Below the pieces are notes generated by a model. The model saw only the letters and a list, made by a program, of their open reading frames with translations. It did no database searches and was not told the DNA's origin. 64,000 nt of DNA from Longirhabdus pacifica (GTDB lineage: Bacteria; Bacillota; Bacilli; Paenibacillales; DSM-105158): NCBI RefSeq assembly GCF_004115085.1, contig NZ_QXJP01000008.1, forward strand, positions 106,412-170,411, read 5' to 3'. Position numbers and translations under genes: made by a program. Positions 54,778 to 64,000 of the stretch are shown in pieces; the stretch's first letter is position 1; each line of letters opens with the position of its first letter.

Positions 54778-56109
54778 TTCATCTTTGATCGTTTCTACGA
54801 TTTCTGTTACATATTGCTCTACAACCGCACTATCTTTTCCTTCAGCCATGACACGAATTAATGGTTCTGTTCCAGAAGCACGTACGAGTACTCTTCCTTC
54901 ATTCCCTAATTTATATTCCACACCGGAAATGACTTCATTAATTTTTTCATTTTCCTGCCAACCATCTTTTTGTACCCCTTTTACGTTAACAAGCACTTGT
55001 GGATATTTCTGCATGATGTGACGTAATTGACTTAATGGCTTTTGTGTTAACACCATCGCTTCTACTAATTTTAGTGCAGTCAATATACCATCGCCTGTTG
55101 TACTGTGATCTAGAAAAATAACGTGTCCAGATTGCTCTCCGCCAAGGTTATATCCACCTTTACGCATTTCCTCCATCACGTAGCGATCGCCTACTGCCGT
55201 TTGCTTCGTCTGCATTCCTAGTTCATCCACTGCTTTGTAGAATCCGATGTTGCTCATTACAGTAGATACAATCGTTCCATGATTTAATTTACCTTGCTCA
55301 TGTAACTGCTGACCGATAATCGCTAAAATATAGTCACCGTCTAACTCTTCTGCATGCTCATCTACTGCAATCAGTCGATCTGCATCCCCATCAAATGCGA
55401 GCCCTAAATCAGCACCGTGTGCTTTGACTTCCGCCTTTAAATGATCAATATGTGTGGAACCACACTCTTCGTTAATATTCAGCCCATCTGGTTCACAAGC
55501 TATTTTTATGACTTCTGCACCTAACTTTTCGAACACATAAGGGGCTAATTCATACGCTGATCCATTTGCACCATCCAGCACAATTTTAAGTCCAGTAAAC
55601 GTTGTTTGTATTGCATTTTCTAAATCGTGAATGTAGTCAAATTTTGCTGAGTCCAAATCTGTTACAGCGCCCATTTTATCGCCAATAGGACGAGGTAATG
55701 TATCTTCATCCGAGTCCAAACATTGCTCTATTAACAGTTCTGTTTCGTCTGATAGTTTGAATCCATCTCCACCAAAAAATTTAATACCGTTATCTGGTAT
55801 TGGATTATGAGAAGCAGATATCATCACACCAGCATCTGCGTTTAGTTGCTTCGTAACATGTGCCACACAAGGGGTGGTAACAACGCCAAGGCGAACACAA
55901 TCCGCTCCAATAGATAGTAAGCCTGCAACTAGTGCTGATTCTAACATCGAACCAGAAATACGTGTATCTCTGCCAATGACAATTTGTGGTTTTTTGACTT
56001 TACCTGCTAATACATAACCACCACATCGTCCAATTTTAAATGCTAACTCCGGTGTTAATTCTTTGTTTGCTATCCCTCTCACACCGTCTGTGCCAAAATA
56101 TTTCCCCAT
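54763..56109 (-). CDS. glmM: Phosphoglucosamine mutase
   Basis: A 448-residue enzyme converting glucosamine 6-phosphate to glucosamine 1-phosphate. It has GKYFGTDGVRGIAN, the phosphoserine loop MISASHNPIPDNGIKFFG, the Mg-binding FDGDADR, the sugar loop GGEQSGHV and the phosphate-binding RASGTEPLIRVM. The ATG at 56109 has AAAGGAG 8 bases upstream; the longer frame adds unsupported residues. It follows cdaR by about 100 bases in the usual cdaA-cdaR-glmM order. Confidence 0.97.
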   Translation of the reverse strand: MGKYFGTDGVRGIANKELTPELAFKIGRCGGYVLAGKVKKPQIVIGRDTRISGSMLESALVAGLLSIGADCVRLGVVTTPCVAHVTKQLNADAGVMISASHNPIPDNGIKFFGGDGFKLSDETELLIEQCLDSDEDTLPRPIGDKMGAVTDLDSAKFDYIHDLENAIQTTFTGLKIVLDGANGSAYELAPYVFEKLGAEVIKIACEPDGLNINEECGSTHIDHLKAEVKAHGADLGLAFDGDADRLIAVDEHAEELDGDYILAIIGQQLHEQGKLNHGTIVSTVMSNIGFYKAVDELGMQTKQTAVGDRYVMEEMRKGGYNLGGEQSGHVIFLDHSTTGDGILTALKLVEAMVLTQKPLSQLRHIMQKYPQVLVNVKGVQKDGWQENEKINEVISGVEYKLGNEGRVLVRASGTEPLIRVMAEGKDSAVVEQYVTEIVETIKDEISLT

Positions 56110-56209
56110 GATAAACTCTCCTTTTAACTTATGCACACATAATGAAACGTAGTCTTTCTTTTGTCATGATATCATGTTATACTCATGCGTTTCCGATATG
56201 TTGCTTTTT

Positions 56210-57613
56210 TTATAGTGGTTGTTCTATAATCGGATCTGTATCTGTATCTGATACTTCTATTTGCTCCTCTTCTTCACTTGGAACCTCTACTGGCTGCTCT
56301 GCTGGTTCATTTTCATCATCCGTGGTATCATCTTGCTCTGTCTCTTCACTGCCTACTTGACTACCATCTTCTGCATCATTTGGGTTCACATCTACAGCTT
56401 TTGATAAATCAATGGTTACTTCAGTGTATGTAGCACTTATGAAATTAGGTAATGTATACGTAACTTCCTCTGTATACGTCCCTTCAGAAAAACCACTCAC
56501 ATCTACTGTAGCCTCTACCTCTTCAATGTTTTGCAAAAGTTCCGCTGCTCCGTTCAACGTAACCGATATGAGCCCATTGGAAGGATCTATTATAGAAGCA
56601 TCGTATTCTCCTGCACCAATAATGTTGACAGGAACATTTTGTATTATTTTAGATGCAGTGGCGGCAATTTCAACTTCAACTACCACTTGATTTTGATATA
56701 CATCCCGAACTTTTTCTAAAATCGGTATATTTAAATTAACAATTTGGTTTCCGGTCAATGCAGAAATATCCAAAGTCATTTCATAACGATCCATGCTATC
56801 CAACACTTCTTGTGGAGCAAATACCGTTATTTCATCTACACTTTGCTTATATGATACTACACTATAGCCTTCTGGTGTTTCTCCAATTAATGAGATAATG
56901 AGAGGCATACTTTTCGAAGGACTTTGAATAGGTACTTTAACATTTACACTGGATTCCGAAAGCTGCACAGTTTCAATTGCATTCCCGCTTTCATCTAAAG
57001 CAATGAGAGGGACTTCCTGCTCTACCGTCGTCACCGCTCCACTGATGTCTACTTCACCATAGATGGTATAAATGTTTCCAAGCACACTTTCTGAGCTCTT
57101 TACTGTAACTTTCAATGGATCTAATTGTAGTGGGTCTTGCTCGTATCCTTCTGCTTGACTACCTATAATCTGAATCTGTACATCCATCTCTTTGCTCAAG
57201 AGATTTTCCACTACTACTTTCGTAGTAAAATGATCTGCATTGACGATCAGCCCTTTTGGAAAACCTACTTCGTTTAAAGGTAGACTATATTCTCCCTCTG
57301 CTTCAATACCAGACAAGTCCACTTCAATGCGAAAATTATTTTGGCCGGGGTCCATTCTCGTAATTTCGTCCTTCGTCCCGCGAATGGTCACATCGGTTTC
57401 TGTATATTCTACACTCGTTAAAATAAGATCCGCTTCAGGATCTAGCCCAACATAAGTGATAGGAAAGCTTTTGTACACCTTTGTCTCCTGCTGTACTACG
57501 TTGGTAGGTGTTGGCATAACACCCTGATCATATCGTACAATCGCCCATAATAAGATAGCAATTAAAGCAGATATGAGTATGACTACTTTTTTATTGTTAA
57601 GCCAATTATCCAT
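56210..57613 (-). CDS. cdaR: CdaA regulatory protein, YbbR domains
   Basis: A 467-residue membrane-anchored protein. One N-terminal helix (VVILISALIAILLWAIVRY) is followed by four YbbR repeats (for example SFPITYVGLDPEADLILTSVEYTETDVTIRG). An acidic tail (GSQVGSEETEQDDTTDDENE...) closes the chain. CdaR modulates the c-di-AMP cyclase CdaA. It overlaps cdaA by 8 bases. The long acidic C-terminal tail is unusual compared with shorter relatives and may fit a halotolerant exterior, which is an inference. Confidence 0.93.
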   Translation of the reverse strand: MDNWLNNKKVVILISALIAILLWAIVRYDQGVMPTPTNVVQQETKVYKSFPITYVGLDPEADLILTSVEYTETDVTIRGTKDEITRMDPGQNNFRIEVDLSGIEAEGEYSLPLNEVGFPKGLIVNADHFTTKVVVENLLSKEMDVQIQIIGSQAEGYEQDPLQLDPLKVTVKSSESVLGNIYTIYGEVDISGAVTTVEQEVPLIALDESGNAIETVQLSESSVNVKVPIQSPSKSMPLIISLIGETPEGYSVVSYKQSVDEITVFAPQEVLDSMDRYEMTLDISALTGNQIVNLNIPILEKVRDVYQNQVVVEVEIAATASKIIQNVPVNIIGAGEYDASIIDPSNGLISVTLNGAAELLQNIEEVEATVDVSGFSEGTYTEEVTYTLPNFISATYTEVTIDLSKAVDVNPNDAEDGSQVGSEETEQDDTTDDENEPAEQPVEVPSEEEEQIEVSDTDTDPIIEQPL

Positions 57614-58418
57614 CGTTACTCTCCTTTTTCTTGAAAAAGGGTTGTTTTTCCTTCGACTTCGGCGTTAACTCATCATATAATTTGGAAACTAGGGATTCCT
57701 CTTGTATGTCTCTTACGACTTGACCGTTTATAGCGAGTGAAACTTGTCCTGTTTCCTCCGATACGACAACACATATCGCATCCGAAACCTCACTCATGCC
57801 AATTGCCGCTCGATGTCTTGTACCTAGTTCTTTACTAATAAAAGGATTTTCGGATAGCGGTAAATAACATCCCGCTGCCACCAATTCATTCCCTCTGATC
57901 ATGACGGCACCATCATGAAGGGGGGTGTTTGGAATAAAAATATTCATCAACAGTTCCCCCGTTATACTTGCATGCAAAGGAATACCCGTTTCCACATAAT
58001 CATTTAACCCCGTCTGCCTTTCAAAAACAATAAGTGCCCCTGTTTTTTTACGTGATAAATAATTAACGGCCCTAATTATCTCATGAACTTGTTTTTGGAA
58101 TGCTTTTACCTCATCCGTATGAGAAGATCTTTGAAAAAGCTTTCCTCTTCCTAGCTGCTCCAATGCTCGTCTTAATTCTGGTTGGAAAATAACGATAATA
58201 GCCAGAACGCCTACTGTTATCATTTCGTCCATTAACCATTTTAATGTGTTTAGATTAAAGCTAATACTGATAACCCAGACGACAACAATAATAAGCATTC
58301 CCTTTAGCAATTGGACTGCTCTTGTGCCCTTTACAAGCATAATTAATTTATATATAACATAGCTGACAATGAGTATATCTATACCATCTGTTACGGATAT
58401 TTGTTGAAAGACGTCCAT
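57606..58418 (-). CDS. cdaA: Diadenylate cyclase CdaA (c-di-AMP synthase)
   Basis: A 270-residue cyclase with three N-terminal helices (up to about residue 80) and a DAC domain. The catalytic DGA is at 169-171 and RHR at 201-203 (GTRHRAAIGMSE). It makes cyclic di-AMP, which controls potassium and osmolyte balance and cell-wall homeostasis. The cdaA-cdaR-glmM order is conserved in Firmicutes and links nucleotide signalling with wall precursor supply. Confidence 0.96.
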   Translation of the reverse strand: MDVFQQISVTDGIDILIVSYVIYKLIMLVKGTRAVQLLKGMLIIVVVWVISISFNLNTLKWLMDEMITVGVLAIIVIFQPELRRALEQLGRGKLFQRSSHTDEVKAFQKQVHEIIRAVNYLSRKKTGALIVFERQTGLNDYVETGIPLHASITGELLMNIFIPNTPLHDGAVMIRGNELVAAGCYLPLSENPFISKELGTRHRAAIGMSEVSDAICVVVSEETGQVSLAINGQVVRDIQEESLVSKLYDELTPKSKEKQPFFKKKESNDG

Positions 58419-58660
58419 TTCCGTACTCCCCCAGTTAAAGGATAGGTTGTCTACTTCTACACATTATTTTATACCAAATGCACTGACGTAATCATGTTTC
58501 CATTGGGACTTTTCAATTTGGACTTCTTACAAGCGTATCCACATCATCTTTAACCATTATCGATAGTACCCATTCTCACGTCTGTTTCATATGTTTATCG
58601 ACAAACGTATGATTATATTTAATTTATTTTATCACATCAACAACATCACTGCACGTACAC

Positions 58661-58682
58661 AAAAAACCTCCTGGATGGAGGT
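58661..58682 (-). terminator. Terminator after rsiW
   Basis: CCTCC and GGAGG form a short GC-rich stem with T6 on the minus strand, 30 bases beyond the rsiW stop. It separates sigW-rsiW from cdaA. Confidence 0.8.
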
Positions 58683-58711
58683 GTTAGGTGTTTCTGAATA
58701 ATCATGCTTTT

Positions 58712-59314
58712 TTAAGGACGGAAAAAACCAATCAATTTATACCATAACAGATCGATGGTTTCATTGACTTCTCTGATTTTCCCTTCTATATTAGCGGTTG
58801 ATGCAACAAGCTCACCATCAATGATGACGACATCACCTTTAATACCAGCATCTTCTTGTATCCATAGTTCACCATTTTCAATGACGAGATCACCCGCAAT
58901 TTCGACTCCGCTAGGTACAATCACTTTGTTGTTTTCAATCATGATCTTATCGATATCGGTCCCTCTCACTACGAGTTCAGGTTCATTTCCCATACCCTGA
59001 ATAGTGTAGCTGGAAACCATCGCAATGATAAAGATGGAAGCTACAGATAACGCTGGGTAACGTTTCAACCATCTGAAAACAACGGATGATTTTTTTTCTG
59101 GAGGAAAAGATTCAATAATATTCACTGCTAAGTTCGCCGGAACTTTTAATGGAGGTATCGTTGCTGCAAAAACTTCTGCTTGTTCTAACTCATTTAAATG
59201 CTGCTTACATGAAGGACAGGTCTGTAAGTGTTCTTTCAACATTACAGAGTTCCCATGATCCAGGTCCCCATCTAAATATTCGTGCATCAAAGAGATGGCA
59301 TGACGACAGTCCAT
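58712..59314 (-). CDS. rsiW: Anti-sigma-W factor RsiW
   Basis: A 200-residue type II membrane protein. The zinc-binding anti-sigma domain (MDCRHAISLMHEYLDGDL, then EHLQTCPSCKQHLNEL with His-x3-Cys-x2-Cys) is cytoplasmic. One helix near 85-105 (PALSVASIFIIAMVSSYTI) leads to an extracytoplasmic part. It holds SigW inactive until cut by site-1 and site-2 proteases on envelope stress. The ATG at 59314 is chosen because GAAGGGGGG lies 6 bases upstream; an earlier ATG has no site. It is downstream of sigW. Confidence 0.93.
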   Translation of the reverse strand: MDCRHAISLMHEYLDGDLDHGNSVMLKEHLQTCPSCKQHLNELEQAEVFAATIPPLKVPANLAVNIIESFPPEKKSSVVFRWLKRYPALSVASIFIIAMVSSYTIQGMGNEPELVVRGTDIDKIMIENNKVIVPSGVEIAGDLVIENGELWIQEDAGIKGDVVIIDGELVASTANIEGKIREVNETIDLLWYKLIGFFRP

Positions 59315-59393
59315 GCATAGCCCCCCTTCCTCGTCCATAAAGTTTGTAATATATCTATCATACGGAGAAGTCGATCATAAGTTTCAACTAATT

Positions 59394-59963
59394 TTACAAT
59401 TGCTGATGCTGTAATTTTCTTCTTAAGTATTCTCTACCACGATGTATTCTTGTTTTTACTGTTGTCACTGGCATATCCAAAATTTCACTGATTTCTTGTA
59501 AGGAAAGGTCTTGAAAATATTTTAATATCACTACTGATTTATATTTATCTGGAAGTGATTGAATCGCTTCACGAATACTTAGCTGCGTCTCAGATAAAAT
59601 AAGTTCCATCTCTGGTGTTTTTTCATCACTGGCAATGACGGCATAGCCATCGACACCTTCACCATCTTCTCTTTCCATATCTAATGAATAAATTGGCTTG
59701 CGCTTTCGCAAACGATCAATGCATAGATTAGTACCTATACGATAAATCCAAGTGGAAAATTTGTGAGTAGGATTATAGCTTGCTAAGTTTTTATATACTC
59801 TTAAAAAAGTTTCCTGCACTACATCTTCCGATTCTTGAACGTTCCCAAGCATTCTATAAGCTAGGTTATATATTTTGGAACTATATCGTTGTACTAATTC
59901 ATTAAATGCGCTGCGATCGCCGCCTTTCGCTTTCTTAGCCAGTTGCGATTCAATAGACTTCAC
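59394..59963 (-). CDS. sigW: ECF sigma factor SigW
   Basis: A 189-residue ECF sigma factor with region 2 (FNELVQRYSSKIYNLAYRMLGNVQESEDVVQETFLRVYKNLASYN, FSTWIYRIGTNLCIDRLRKRKP) and region 4 (LPDKYKSVVILKYFQDLSLQEISEILDMPVTTVKTRIHRGREYL). I choose the GTG at 59963 because GGGGGG lies 6 bases before it, whereas the ATG two codons upstream touches that site. SigW directs antimicrobial and envelope-stress genes. I looked for its usual TGAAAC-N16-CGTA autoregulatory promoter and did not find a properly spaced one. Confidence 0.93.
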   Translation of the reverse strand: MKSIESQLAKKAKGGDRSAFNELVQRYSSKIYNLAYRMLGNVQESEDVVQETFLRVYKNLASYNPTHKFSTWIYRIGTNLCIDRLRKRKPIYSLDMEREDGEGVDGYAVIASDEKTPEMELILSETQLSIREAIQSLPDKYKSVVILKYFQDLSLQEISEILDMPVTTVKTRIHRGREYLRRKLQHQQL

Positions 59964-60130
59964 GCACATCCCCCCGGCTTCTGCTACGAAAAACTAATCA
60001 TATACTAAGGTTTGCATGTTTTATCATGTTTGCTCCATATGTACAATGAGGCTTCCATTGTAATGCATCACAATCTTTTGTCATTCTTCGCACTTTTATG
60101 TATAACATATATACTTTACCACACTTAAGG

Positions 60131-60166
60131 TCAAAAAAAAAATAGAGATCTCTCTCTATTTTTTTA
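60131..60166. terminator. Terminator after ppc
   Basis: ATAGAGA and TCTCTAT with A/T runs on both sides form a bidirectional terminator directly after the ppc stop. Confidence 0.85.
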
Positions 60167-60171
60167 AAAGT

Positions 60172-62946
60172 TTAGCCTGTATTTCTAAGTCCAGAAGCAA
60201 TGCCATTAATCGTTAACAACACTTGACGTAATAGCGAAGTTGCCTCTTCGCCCTCTTCCCGTTTGCTTCTTAGTTCCGTCAGTAGTTGTACTTGTAAATA
60301 GCTTAACGGGTCTACGTATGGGTTTCTTAAACGAATGGATTCCTGGATTACAGGTACATTATCTAATATTTCATTTTGGTCTGTTATTTTAAGAATGAGG
60401 TCTGATGTCAACTTATACTCTGCTTCAATGTAAGCAAATATTTTTTGTTGAATGTTATTATCTCTAATCAAACCGGAGTATTCTTCTGCGATGTGTAAAT
60501 CGGCTTTTGCAAGTGCCATCTGCAAGTTATCTATCAATGAACGGAAAAATGGCCATTTTTCATACATGTGCTGTAGTTCCTGCATGCGATTCTCATCATC
60601 TTGGTAATAGGATTGCAACCCTGTCCCAGCAGCATACCATGCAGGTAAAAGATACCGACTTTGTGTCCAAGAAAAAACCCATGGTATGGCTCTTAAATCT
60701 TCAAATTTATCACTGTTTTTTCTTTTTGAAGGTCGTGAGCCAATATTTAATTCACTAATTTCAGATAGTGGTGTCGACTCTTTAAAGAACGTAACGAAAT
60801 CTTTCTCTCTAAAAATCAAATCCTGATATTTGTTTTGTGCCGCTTTAGAAATACCACTCATTATATCTTTCCAAGCATCATCTTCGATGTCATTGCCTGG
60901 ATTTTTAGATAAGAAGGATGATTTGATCATGGCATGTGAAGCTTGCTCTAAACTTCGATATGCTATGCCTTTCATAGAATAACGAGAGGACAATACTTCA
61001 CCTTGCTCTGTTATTTTAATTCCACCAGCAATCGTGTGAGGCGGCTGATTCATAATACTTCGGTTTAATGGCATACCACCTCGCCCTAAGGCCCCACCTC
61101 TACCGTGGAAAAACTTAATTTTCACACCGAATTTTTCTGCTGTTTTCGTTATTTCGTTCAATGCTATTCTGAGTTCCCAGTTGGCAGTTATAGCGCCCCC
61201 ATCTTTATTACTATCAGAATAACCAAGCATAATTTCATGTACGTTGTTCATTTTTCCTAAATATGAACGATATATAGGAATAGAAAATAACTTATTTATG
61301 ATGGCAGGTGCTGCATGCAGATCTTCTATTGTTTCGAATAATGGTACAGCTTGAAGTTTGTTTCCAGCATCATGGTCAGGTGAGAGGCCAACCTCTTTAG
61401 CTAGTACTGCAACTTCCAGTATGTCGCTAACACCTTGTGCCATACTGATGAGATAACTTGTAACGCATTGCTCACCAAATTCTTGTTTTGCCCTTTGCAC
61501 TGTGCGGAATACTTCAAGACATTCTTGCGTGCTTTCAGAGTATGAAATATACCTTGAAGTAATGGGCCTCGGATTACTTAATAATTGCTCTAGTAATGCT
61601 ATTTTTTCATTTTCTGTTAACTGTGAATAGTGTTCTACCAATCCAATTTTATTGAGCATCTCTTCCAGCGCTAGTTCATGTTCTTTACTATGCTGACGAA
61701 TATCCAATGTCGACATGTGGAAACCAAAAAGTTCGACTTGTCGAATTAATTTCATGATATATTCATCCGCTGTATAGTCAGCAAAATGATATCTTAAGCT
61801 GCGATCTACAATTTTCAAGTCTTCTATTAATTCACTAGGCTGTTGGTAATAAACATTAGATTGTTTATTCGCAGTGATGTTTTTTACTTTTTCTATCATA
61901 TATCCAATTTTAATACGATAAGGTTCACTATCATTCCACCAAATATCATTTTGAGCAAGTTTAATATGCTCACGATCTTGTTCAATAGAAGATTGTAATT
62001 CACCAGTAATATCAATAATACTAGTACTGAAACTCAAATTGTCTTTAATATGTTGTAATTCATCTATATATTTTTTGAGTACTACTTTTCTATGCATCAG
62101 CAATGTTTCCCATGTCACATCTGCCGTCACAGAAGGATTACCATCTCTGTCTCCGCCAATCCATGATCCGAAGCGCAAGAAAGATGGAACATGCCAGTCA
62201 TAGCCCTCATAGTATTTATTCAAACAACGCTCTAATTCTTTATACAATTCAGGCAAGACATCAAACAACGTCTCGTCAAAATAGTAAAGCCCATTTTTCA
62301 CTTCATCTATAACGGTTGGTTTACGTGAACGCAATTCATCTGTTTGCCAAAGCGTCATGACTTCACTAAGCATCTTGTCTTTCAACTGCTCCCGTTCACG
62401 ATATGTAAGGTTGGGATTATCGAGCTGCATCATTTCATTTGCAATCCGATGATGAATGTCTAGTACTGCCCTTCTTGTTGCTTCTGTAGGATGAGCGGTC
62501 ATCACTAGCTCCAAAGAGCATTCTTGCAATATAGACTTTACGTCCTCTACCGACGTATTTCTTTCCTTTAATTCTGCTACTACACTTTCTAAAGAACCAG
62601 GTTGAAAGTTTTCTCCAGCAGATCTTTCGTAGTCCCGTTTTCTTCTCACTCTATGATTTTGTTCTGCTATATTAACGAGTTGAAAGTAAATAGCGAATGC
62701 TCTAATTACTTGTCTTCTTAATGGTGTATGGCCCAATGCTGAAACTTCGTCCTTGATTTGCATAAACAGTTCCACTTTATAATCAGAGCGAAGTGATTTA
62801 CTCATCTCTCGTATTTTTTCTACCGTGTTAAGTAATTCTTTACCTCCTTGATGCACCAATACTTTACCAAGTATGGTTGCTAGAAATCTTACATCTCTAC
62901 GCAACAAGTTGACAGATTCATTTCTATTGTTATCTACTTTACTCAT
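60172..62946 (-). CDS. ppc: Phosphoenolpyruvate carboxylase
   Basis: A 924-residue bacterial-type enzyme making oxaloacetate from PEP and bicarbonate to refill the TCA cycle. The catalytic His lies in LVMTAHPTEATRR. FHGRGGALGRGGMP follows in the middle, and the C terminus ends in the invariant RNTG. GYSDSNKDGG provides the PEP/metal-binding segment. It is monocistronic. Many Bacillus species use pyruvate carboxylase instead, so presence of ppc helps narrow the lineage. Confidence 0.97.
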   Translation of the reverse strand: MSKVDNNRNESVNLLRRDVRFLATILGKVLVHQGGKELLNTVEKIREMSKSLRSDYKVELFMQIKDEVSALGHTPLRRQVIRAFAIYFQLVNIAEQNHRVRRKRDYERSAGENFQPGSLESVVAELKERNTSVEDVKSILQECSLELVMTAHPTEATRRAVLDIHHRIANEMMQLDNPNLTYREREQLKDKMLSEVMTLWQTDELRSRKPTVIDEVKNGLYYFDETLFDVLPELYKELERCLNKYYEGYDWHVPSFLRFGSWIGGDRDGNPSVTADVTWETLLMHRKVVLKKYIDELQHIKDNLSFSTSIIDITGELQSSIEQDREHIKLAQNDIWWNDSEPYRIKIGYMIEKVKNITANKQSNVYYQQPSELIEDLKIVDRSLRYHFADYTADEYIMKLIRQVELFGFHMSTLDIRQHSKEHELALEEMLNKIGLVEHYSQLTENEKIALLEQLLSNPRPITSRYISYSESTQECLEVFRTVQRAKQEFGEQCVTSYLISMAQGVSDILEVAVLAKEVGLSPDHDAGNKLQAVPLFETIEDLHAAPAIINKLFSIPIYRSYLGKMNNVHEIMLGYSDSNKDGGAITANWELRIALNEITKTAEKFGVKIKFFHGRGGALGRGGMPLNRSIMNQPPHTIAGGIKITEQGEVLSSRYSMKGIAYRSLEQASHAMIKSSFLSKNPGNDIEDDAWKDIMSGISKAAQNKYQDLIFREKDFVTFFKESTPLSEISELNIGSRPSKRKNSDKFEDLRAIPWVFSWTQSRYLLPAWYAAGTGLQSYYQDDENRMQELQHMYEKWPFFRSLIDNLQMALAKADLHIAEEYSGLIRDNNIQQKIFAYIEAEYKLTSDLILKITDQNEILDNVPVIQESIRLRNPYVDPLSYLQVQLLTELRSKREEGEEATSLLRQVLLTINGIASGLRNTG

Positions 62947-63181
62947 ACATCCACCCCAGTAAATTTTTTATATATTTTATTTGTTTTAGAAACAACATGA
63001 AAATAAAGAAAATTAAAAAAATAAGAAAAAATCAATAAATATACAGAATAGATGATGTAACAGTATTTTGTTTTCAACAATTACAAATCATTAAAACATA
63101 CAATGCCTATGGGTATAATCATATTTACATTATACTATATTTATTAGAGTAGTGAAGCACAAAAATGTGGAAGTATATACG
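62947..63181. other. AT-rich gap between tRNA array and ppc
   Basis: The gap holds the ppc promoter region but no convincing -35/-10 pair or small gene. The tRNA terminator at its right edge is listed separately. Confidence 0.4.
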
Positions 63182-63201
63182 AAAAAAGACCCTACGGTCT
63201 T
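63182..63201 (-). terminator. Terminator of the tRNA array
   Basis: AAGACC and GGTCTT flank a 4-base loop and are followed by a T run on the minus strand, 15 bases beyond tRNA-Gly. Confidence 0.8.
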
Positions 63202-63215
63202 CTGTTTTAAATAGA

Positions 63216-63289
63216 TGGAGCGGGTGATGGGAATCGAACCCACGCTACCAGCTTGGAAGGCTGGAGTTCTACCATTGAACTACACCCGC
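63216..63289 (-). tRNA. tRNA-Gly(UCC)
   Basis: 74-nt cloverleaf with acceptor GCGGGTG/CACCCGC, anticodon TCC in loop CTTCCAA, GGTTCGATTCC T arm and encoded CCA. It is the last gene of the array. Confidence 0.95.
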
Positions 63290-63303
63290 GAATATAAAAT
63301 TAA

Positions 63304-63380
63304 TGGTCGGGACGACACGATTTGAACATGCGACCCCTTGGTCCCAAACCAAGTGCTCTACCAAGCTGAGCTACGTCCCG
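63304..63380 (-). tRNA. tRNA-Pro(UGG)
   Basis: 77 nt with acceptor CGGGACG/CGTCCCG, anticodon TGG in loop TTTGGGA and encoded CCA. Confidence 0.95.
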
Positions 63381-63406
63381 AAGTAATTTATATGGCTTAT
63401 GTTAAG

Positions 63407-63483
63407 TGGCGTGCCCTGAGAGATTCGAACTCCCGACCTTTTGATTCGTAGTCAAACGCTCTATCCAGCTGAGCTAAGGGCAC
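63407..63483 (-). tRNA. tRNA-Arg(ACG)
   Basis: 77 nt with acceptor GTGCCCT/AGGGCAC, anticodon ACG in loop CTACGAA and encoded CCA. Confidence 0.95.
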
Positions 63484-63489
63484 AAATCA

Positions 63490-63564
63490 TGGAGCGGACG
63501 ACGAGATTCGAACTCGCGACCCTCGCCTTGGCAAGGCGATGCTCTACCACTGAGCCACGTCCGC
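63490..63564 (-). tRNA. tRNA-Gly(GCC)
   Basis: 75 nt with acceptor GCGGACG/CGTCCGC, anticodon GCC in loop TTGCCAA and encoded CCA. Confidence 0.95.
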
Positions 63565-63569
63565 AAAGA

Positions 63570-63654
63570 TGGTGCGCATGGAGGGACTTGAACCCCCACG
63601 TCGTGAGACGCTAGATCCTAAGTCTAGTGCGTCTGCCAATTCCGCCACATGCGC
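63570..63654 (-). tRNA. tRNA-Leu(UAG)
   Basis: 85 nt class II tRNA with a long variable arm (CGTCTCACGACG), acceptor GCGCATG/CATGCGC, anticodon TAG and encoded CCA. Confidence 0.95.
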
Positions 63655-63663
63655 ATATCTGAA

Positions 63664-63739
63664 TGGTGAGCCATGGAGGACTCGAACCTCCGACACCCTG
63701 ATTAAAAGTCAGGTGCTCTACCAACTGAGCTAATGGCTC
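63664..63739 (-). tRNA. tRNA-Lys(UUU)
   Basis: 76 nt with acceptor GAGCCAT/ATGGCTC, anticodon TTT in loop CTTTTAA and encoded CCA. Confidence 0.95.
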
Positions 63740-63747
63740 CAATTAAA

Positions 63748-63822
63748 TGGCTCGGGGTCTAGGATTCGAACCTAGGCATGACGGAGTCAAAGTCCGTTGC
63801 CTTACCGCTTGGCTAACCCCGA
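63748..63822 (-). tRNA. tRNA-Gln(UUG)
   Basis: 75 nt with acceptor TCGGGGT/ACCCCGA, anticodon TTG in loop TTTGACT and encoded CCA. Confidence 0.95.
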
Positions 63823-63825
63823 AAG

Positions 63826-63901
<76 letters not shown>

Positions 63902-63922
63902 ATACAATTTCAGTAAAATTCA

Positions 63923-63998
63923 TGGTGGACGCTGACGGGATCGAACCGCCGACCCTCTGCTTGTAAGGCAGATGCTCTCCCAGCTGAGCTAAGCGTCC
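63923..63998 (-). tRNA. tRNA-Val(UAC)
   Basis: 76 nt with acceptor GGACGCT/AGCGTCC, anticodon TAC in loop CTTACAA and encoded CCA. It is the first of the nine tRNA genes seen; the array probably continues to the right. Confidence 0.95.
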
Positions 63999-64000
63999 AA

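Noticed and set aside
59970..60010. Possible SigW autoregulatory promoter (GCAAAC ... CGTA)
   Set aside because: The spacing is about 21 bases instead of 16 and the -35 is imperfect.

Overview
This 64 kb window is low-GC Firmicute chromosome, most likely from a spore-forming, possibly halotolerant member of the Bacillaceae. The evidence is AT-rich DNA, strong AGGAGG-type ribosome binding sites, a Spo0E-family gene, the sigW-rsiW-cdaA-cdaR-glmM-glmS block with a glmS ribozyme, and a tRNA array with encoded CCA ends. The genus is not proven.

Layout, left to right. (1) 0-8.5 kb: a giant 2688-residue secreted protein built from DUF11-type repeats and ending in three S-layer homology (SLH) domains. 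(2) 8.8-12.8 kb: a pyrK-pyrD pair, a small Spo0E-like gene in an apparent gap, and a PadR regulator with two half-size permeases. (3) 12.8-19.6 kb: an acyltransferase with a two-component system, a GrpB-family protein, a class IV aminotransferase that seems to lack an internal segment, and a TetL-like MFS exporter. (4) 19.7-24.1 kb: a YtrA/GntR-controlled ABC transporter locus that has been duplicated and is decaying. It holds one intact regulator-ATPase-permease set, one copy with a truncated regulator and a Walker A Lys to Ile change, and a third ATPase remnant.

(5) 24.3-34.6 kb: a sugar-utilisation locus predicted to handle beta-1,2-glucan (sophoro-) oligosaccharides. It has a long GH94 phosphorylase and a GH3 beta-glucosidase, divergent from a sugar ABC importer without its own ATPase, plus a LacI regulator. 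A secreted glycoamylase-fold (GH144-like) enzyme at 42-43.4 kb carries the same GAAACGTTTC-type operator. It is therefore predicted to belong to the same regulon: the secreted enzyme cuts polymer, the importer takes up oligomers, and GH94 and GH3 degrade them in the cytoplasm. (6) 34.7-42 kb: a chemoreceptor with a BMP-family lipoprotein, a YesK-like fragment, a Zur-boxed COG0523 GTPase, an aminotransferase-independent APH-type kinase and a DUF3298-like lipoprotein.

(7) 43.9-52 kb: a Zur-boxed opine-metallophore operon of the staphylopine/pseudopaline kind. It runs nicotianamine-synthase-like cntL, opine dehydrogenase cntM, an EamA exporter, then a cntA-B-C importer with one fused double ATPase. 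No histidine racemase (cntK) is present locally. A cell short of zinc would make and export the opine, recapture the metal complex, and deploy the COG0523 GTPase. (8) 52.4-64 kb: core genes glmS (with ribozyme), glmM, cdaR, cdaA, rsiW, sigW and ppc, then nine tRNA genes, all on the minus strand.

Functions are assigned from motifs, length and context. No database search was run. The strongest discovery candidates are the two dispersed regulons (LacI/beta-1,2-glucan and Zur/opine metallophore) and the decaying ABC duplication.
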